A stretch of DNA of 17,246 nt, taken from NCBI GenBank assembly GCA_022567855.1, contig JADFGE010000018.1, positions 1-17,246 of the forward strand, written 5' to 3'. Position 1 is the stretch's first letter. Each line of letters opens with the position of its first letter. Below, piece by piece: positions 13,560 to 17,246 of this stretch. The DNA is from Planctomycetota bacterium. Lineage in GTDB: Bacteria > Planctomycetota > Phycisphaerae > Phycisphaerales > SM1A02. The translations under genes and the position numbers were made by a program. Below the pieces are notes generated by a model, which was not told the DNA's origin, searched no databases, and worked only from the letters and a program-made list of their open reading frames with translations.

Positions 13560-15047
13560 TCATGAGGAACTGGAAGTCGCAGCGATTGTTTGGCGTGTCG
13601 CTGCGCTGTGGTCATTCGTTTCTTGGCGTTGATGCGAAGTCTTCGTCGCCTCGATGTGTCGAGCGATCTCGCTCGCCGCGCGGGAGGCGGTGCGAACGCA
13701 ATCGTTGATTGAGATGCCGTCGAGGTAGTTGCCGATGAGGTGCAGCCCGGGATAGTGCTGAAGTTGTTGATTGATCTGGGCAACGCGCTGCACATGACCT
13801 GGACGATACTGCGGGATGGCGTTGGGCCATCGACAAACATCGATCAACAGGGGTTTGCTGGTCAATCCCAAGAGATCACGCAGGGCGGTGCAGGCGATGT
13901 CAACCAGCTCTTTATCACTCTTTGTCAACATGTCGGGCCGTCGTGACCCGCCCATGAAGACGCGCAGCAGCCGGCGTTTCGGCGGCGCATGGTGCTCAAA
14001 CACACTGTCCGCCCAGAGCACGCCGAGCAGCGGAAATGACGCTGACGTCGCCGGGACGAGAAAGCCATATCCATCGAGCGGATGGCCGACATGCCGGCGC
14101 TCGAATCCAAGATTCAGCACGACAAGCCCAGACGAGGGGATCGCTTTTATCTGCTCGCAAATCTCCGGGGCAACATCGCCGAGCATTGTGGCGGTTGCGC
14201 TCTTTGGAACCGCAAGCACCAATTGGTCCGTTCGAAATGTAGGTCCGGTTCCGCCCTCGATCGAGCAGTTGATCTCATACCCCCGGATAACCTTGCGTAT
14301 CGACAGTGCGCGGCAACTCGTGAACAACGCTTGCCCGAGCTGCGCGGCGAGTATTTTCGGCAGCTCGCCGAGACCGTCACGAAAACTGACGAGCCCTCGC
14401 CACCGCCGAGACGTCTTGTCATTTCGTCTTTGTCGAAAGCGTTTGGCAATCATGAAGCCCAGTGGACTGCGCGATTGTGTATCGATCTCGGCGGCGCTCG
14501 GAAGGCAGGCGCTGAGGCTGAGCTCGCGGCTCTCAGCGGCGAAGATGCCCACGCACAAGGCGCTCACCAGCCGATCGGCGACTTGGGGTCCGAATCGCCG
14601 ACGAGCCGCGTTATCAATCGAATCGTCATCGGTACTTGGGCGCCGACTGGCGACGAGGCCGCGGACCAGCCGCGCTTTGCCGCCCAAGGTGAGTAGCGGC
14701 GTCGTCAGCAGGTCCAATGGGTTGGACGGAACTTTGCAAAGCCGATCATCATGCAGCACGTAGCGCGCCCGGGCGGCGTTTCGAGACGCCTCAATCACCT
14801 CGATCTCATTGCCGAGATCCTTCAGCAGTTGCTCGAAGGCCCCGTCGCGCACGATGACGTTGAACGGACCCTTCTCCAGCAGAAAGCCGTCCTGCCGCTC
14901 GGTGCGCATTGCGCCGCCGACCTCGTGCTCCGATTCGAGCACGTACACGTCGATGCCCGTTTGCTTGAGTCGCCAAGCCGCGGTAAGCCCACTAATCCCC
15001 GCCCCGATGACAATCACGTCGCGAGATGTTGTGGTCATCTCGGTCAT
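13560..15047 (-). CDS. hemY: Protoporphyrinogen oxidase, HemY (flavoprotein) type
   Basis: A 495-residue FAD enzyme that oxidises a porphyrinogen late in heme synthesis, to protoporphyrin IX in the classical route. The N-terminal dinucleotide fold VIVIGAGISGLTAAW (11-25), VLESEHEVGGAMRTE and the GPFNVIV segment are typical. The C-terminal flavin motif is LIGNYLDGISINDCVRTAS. It is the oxygen-dependent HemY/PPOX fold and not the small HemG or HemJ forms usual in many gammaproteobacteria. About 30 residues of low-complexity tail (Ser, Thr, Ala and Gln rich) follow the normal end. Its ATG overlaps the hemE stop by 4 bp; an internal ATG at 15038 is also possible. It cannot be decided here whether it is a coproporphyrinogen oxidase, but hemN next door favours the protoporphyrin route. 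Confidence 0.9.
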   Translation of the reverse strand: MTEMTTTSRDVIVIGAGISGLTAAWRLKQTGIDVYVLESEHEVGGAMRTERQDGFLLEKGPFNVIVRDGAFEQLLKDLGNEIEVIEASRNAARARYVLHDDRLCKVPSNPLDLLTTPLLTLGGKARLVRGLVASRRPSTDDDSIDNAARRRFGPQVADRLVSALCVGIFAAESRELSLSACLPSAAEIDTQSRSPLGFMIAKRFRQRRNDKTSRRWRGLVSFRDGLGELPKILAAQLGQALFTSCRALSIRKVIRGYEINCSIEGGTGPTFRTDQLVLAVPKSATATMLGDVAPEICEQIKAIPSSGLVVLNLGFERRHVGHPLDGYGFLVPATSASFPLLGVLWADSVFEHHAPPKRRLLRVFMGGSRRPDMLTKSDKELVDIACTALRDLLGLTSKPLLIDVCRWPNAIPQYRPGHVQRVAQINQQLQHYPGLHLIGNYLDGISINDCVRTASRAASEIARHIEATKTSHQRQETNDHSAATRQTIAATSSSS

Positions 15048-16144
15048 GGCCCAACCCCGTCCATCAACTCGTGGTCGGAAGTGAACGCACGCGCGGTGTC
15101 GATGAATCTGCGAACATTCTCGATCGGCGTGCCTTTCAGAACGCCGTGATTGAGATTGAGAATGTGGCCGGTTCGATCACCTGACCGGAGACACTGCTTT
15201 ACCGCTTCGTCAATTTCATCAAGCGATCCGCGGTGGAGCACACGATTATCCACGTTGCCCTGAAAGGCGACGCGGTCGCCGTATTCAGCACGCGCTTCAC
15301 AGAGACCGATGCAACACCCGACGCTGAGCACATCCGCGCCCGTTTGCACCATGAGATCCAAATAGGGCTGCTCCTTCACAAACAAGATCGTCGGACACGA
15401 CCGGTCGAGCCGACGAAGCACCGCTTCCTGGTACGGATGGGCGAACTGTTCATATTCCTCGCGCGAGAACAAGTCCGCTACGGACTCGAACAGTTGCACG
15501 ACATGCACGCCCGCCTCGATCTGCATCGTAAGGTAGTCCGCGGTGACGTTCGCAAGCAGCTCCAGCAATGTGTGACACAGCGCAGGGTCGTGCTGCATCA
15601 ACTGTCGTGTTTGGTCAGCGTTGGCGCCGGGGCTTCGGCCCTCGATCATAAACGTCGCCAGCGTCAACGGAGCGCCGGCGAACCCGATCAACGGCAGCGC
15701 GCCGTTGAGTTCGTTCAGCACGAGCTTGATGCTCGTCGAGACAAACGAGAGCTCGTCGCGCGGATCGAAAGCGCGCAACCGGTCGATGTCGCGGCGGTCT
15801 CGAATCGGCCCCTCCAACACGGGTCCCGGACGATAGACAAATGGCGCGCCCAGCGGCGCAAGCGGGGTGAGGATATCCTGGAAGAGGATCGCCGCATCGA
15901 CGCCGAACCGGATCGGCAGCATCGTGATCTCGCACGCCAACTCCGGATCACGGAACAAGTCCTCCAGCTCCAAACCACATCGATCGCGAATCGCGAGATA
16001 CTTCGGATCAAACCGCCCCGCCTGCCGCATGAGCCACACCGGCGTGCGCTCAGTTCGTTCGCGTCGAGCGGCGCGCAACAGCAGATCGTTGACCGGCGCG
16101 ATCGTTGGGGCAGCGTCAAGCTTAGGCGCTGGTGGAGAAGGCAT
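15044..16144 (-). CDS. hemE: Uroporphyrinogen decarboxylase
   Basis: A 366-residue enzyme that removes four carboxyl groups from uroporphyrinogen III to give coproporphyrinogen III. VWLMRQAGRFDPKY (36-49) holds the substrate-binding arginines and ILFQDILTPLAPLGAPF holds the key aspartate (Asp90). FAGAPLTLATFMIEG and LNLNHGVLKGTPIENV complete the family. Several positions differ from the usual proteobacterial wording, such as RFDPKY for RYLPEY and FESVADLFSREEY for the common DSWAG region, so this is a divergent branch. ATG 16144, with GGTGAG 4 nt upstream, was chosen; ATG 16186 has no ribosome-binding site. The chosen start overlaps hemN by 23 bp. Confidence 0.95.
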   Translation of the reverse strand: MPSPPAPKLDAAPTIAPVNDLLLRAARRERTERTPVWLMRQAGRFDPKYLAIRDRCGLELEDLFRDPELACEITMLPIRFGVDAAILFQDILTPLAPLGAPFVYRPGPVLEGPIRDRRDIDRLRAFDPRDELSFVSTSIKLVLNELNGALPLIGFAGAPLTLATFMIEGRSPGANADQTRQLMQHDPALCHTLLELLANVTADYLTMQIEAGVHVVQLFESVADLFSREEYEQFAHPYQEAVLRRLDRSCPTILFVKEQPYLDLMVQTGADVLSVGCCIGLCEARAEYGDRVAFQGNVDNRVLHRGSLDEIDEAVKQCLRSGDRTGHILNLNHGVLKGTPIENVRRFIDTARAFTSDHELMDGVGP

Positions 16145-17246
16145 GCTGCTCACCAAGGCGATAGGCGTCTGCATGAACATAGGCATCGAACACCGCGGCG
16201 ACGTTGCGCATGAGGACTCGTCCCAATGGGAACGTCAACGTGATCGTGCCGTCGCTCTCGACCTCGATCAACCCGTCCGCTTCCAAAGATTGGAGCCGAG
16301 CAAGTTCATCAGCGAAGTAGTCTTGGAAGCGAATATCGAACTGTTCTTCGATGCGCGACGGGCGAACCTGAGCGTAGCAGTACAGTTGATGAATCACCGA
16401 TTGCCGAAGGCGGTCGTCGGTCGTGAGCCGGGCGCCGCGTAGGGCGGGGTCGAGGTTGGTGTGGATGCGCTCGGCGTACGCCGCCGGATCACGGATATTC
16501 TGCAAGTAGGCGAACCCGACGAATTGACTGATCGAGGACGAGCCGAGGCCGATGAGGTCGAGATCCGCGCCGGTGGTCATCCCCTGGAAGTTGCGGTTGA
16601 TCGTGCCGTCGCGCATGGCCTGTACGAGCATTTCATCGCGCTTGGCGAAATGGTCGAGGCCGACAAATTCATACCCCGCGCAAGTGAAGCGCTCGACCGC
16701 CTCCAGGAACATCGCCAACTTCGATTGAGAATCCGGCATCTGCTCGTGGTGCATGCCTCGCTGCGTCGCAATCTTCTGAGGAATCTGCGCGTAGTGGTAG
16801 TACGCAATCCGATCGGGCGACAGGGTAATCGTGCGATCAATCATGTCGGTCACGGTCTGAAGCGTTTGATACGGCATGCCGTAGATCAGATCGAAGTTCA
16901 CGCTCACAAAGCCGAGGTCTCGGCAGTCGTCGACACACGCAGCAACCATTTCATACGGCTGAATGCGATGAATATGTTTCTGGACCCGTTCGTCGAAATC
17001 CTGCACACCCAACGACACGCGGCTGAAACCAAGACGACGCAGGAGCTTGAGTTGCTCGAGCGATGTCACGCGCGGGTCGATCTCGATCGAGATCTCGACG
17101 TCGTCAGCGACATTGAACGCATCCGTCAGCGCGGTGTGGATTCGTTCGATGTCATCGACGGAAAGGTACGTCGGCGTTCCGCCCCCCCAATGGATTTGAC
17201 GGATGGGGCGTTGTGAGCCTTCCAACGAGGCGATCCAGTTGATCTC
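16122..17246 (-). CDS. hemN: Oxygen-independent coproporphyrinogen III oxidase (N-terminus beyond window)
   Basis: 374 residues of a radical-SAM enzyme that decarboxylates coproporphyrinogen III to protoporphyrinogen IX without oxygen. The frame is open to the right edge, and the CxxxCxxC iron-sulfur motif should lie just outside it. QIHWGGGTPTYL, ISIEIDPR, RVSLGVQDFDERVQKHIHRIQ, NFDLIYGMPYQT, LDHFAKRDEM and NRNFQGMTTGADLDLIGLG match true HemN and not the heme chaperone HemW. It is the first visible gene of the minus-strand hem operon; any promoter lies outside. The 3' end overlaps hemE by 23 bp. Confidence 0.96.
   Translation of the reverse strand, partial: EINWIASLEGSQRPIRQIHWGGGTPTYLSVDDIERIHTALTDAFNVADDVEISIEIDPRVTSLEQLKLLRRLGFSRVSLGVQDFDERVQKHIHRIQPYEMVAACVDDCRDLGFVSVNFDLIYGMPYQTLQTVTDMIDRTITLSPDRIAYYHYAQIPQKIATQRGMHHEQMPDSQSKLAMFLEAVERFTCAGYEFVGLDHFAKRDEMLVQAMRDGTINRNFQGMTTGADLDLIGLGSSSISQFVGFAYLQNIRDPAAYAERIHTNLDPALRGARLTTDDRLRQSVIHQLYCYAQVRPSRIEEQFDIRFQDYFADELARLQSLEADGLIEVESDGTITLTFPLGRVLMRNVAAVFDAYVHADAYRLGEQHAFSTSA

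Noticed and set aside
15233..16213. A 326-codon plus-strand open frame opposite hemE
   Set aside because: It is antisense to well-conserved hemE, rich in Arg, His and Gln as shadow frames are, and has no recognisable domain.

Overview
The window is bacterial chromosomal DNA with compact, operon-style coding. It looks Gram-negative: there is an outer-membrane beta-barrel protein ending in phenylalanine and a lipoprotein cytochrome c. The ParA-like ATPase, the small membrane protein at the left edge and the E. coli-like Arg enzymes suggest a gammaproteobacterium or a close relative. This stays an inference. ArgR is closer to the Bacillus AhrC pattern, protoporphyrinogen oxidase is the HemY type, and HemE and HemC are divergent. 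I see no phage, transposon, CRISPR, tRNA or rRNA.

Layout. (1) 63-2034 is a left segment of unlinked genes, AT-richer by eye: a 113-aa membrane-anchor protein, a cupin, a 306-bp intergenic region with strong secondary structure, and an orphan ParA-type ATPase. (2) 1979-8117 is an arginine operon on the minus strand, argR-argC-argB-argF-argG-argH. A near-consensus promoter and two ARG-box-like palindromes lie directly against the argR start codon. (3) 8148-9407 holds a minus-strand pair, an outer-membrane beta-barrel protein followed by a small lipoprotein cytochrome c, neither of known function. (4) 9408-9688 is a divergent intergenic region with a near-perfect 21-bp palindrome. (5) 9689-17246 is a heme biosynthesis locus built as two convergent operons: hemL-hemC-hemD on the plus strand and hemN-hemE-hemY-hemB on the minus strand. 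They meet tail to tail with a 34-bp overlap of hemD and hemB. hemN runs off the right edge.

How the genes work together. ArgB, ArgC, ArgF, ArgG and ArgH cover acetylglutamate phosphorylation and reduction, then ornithine to arginine. Acetylglutamate synthesis, the transaminase and deacetylation must be encoded elsewhere. ArgR probably represses its own operon when arginine is plentiful. HemL, HemB, HemC, HemD, HemE, HemN and HemY cover glutamate-1-semialdehyde to protoporphyrin IX. HemA and ferrochelatase are not in the window. Several joints are stop/start overlaps (hemL/hemC, hemC/hemD, hemE/hemY, argG/argH), which implies translational coupling.

No wholly new defence or mobile system is visible. 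The most notable points are the probably leaderless, self-repressed argR promoter, the tail-to-tail heme operons, the argH read-through into the end of the parA-like gene, the palindrome between the beta-barrel gene and hemL, and a free-standing copy of a membrane module usually fused to TPR or cyclase proteins.
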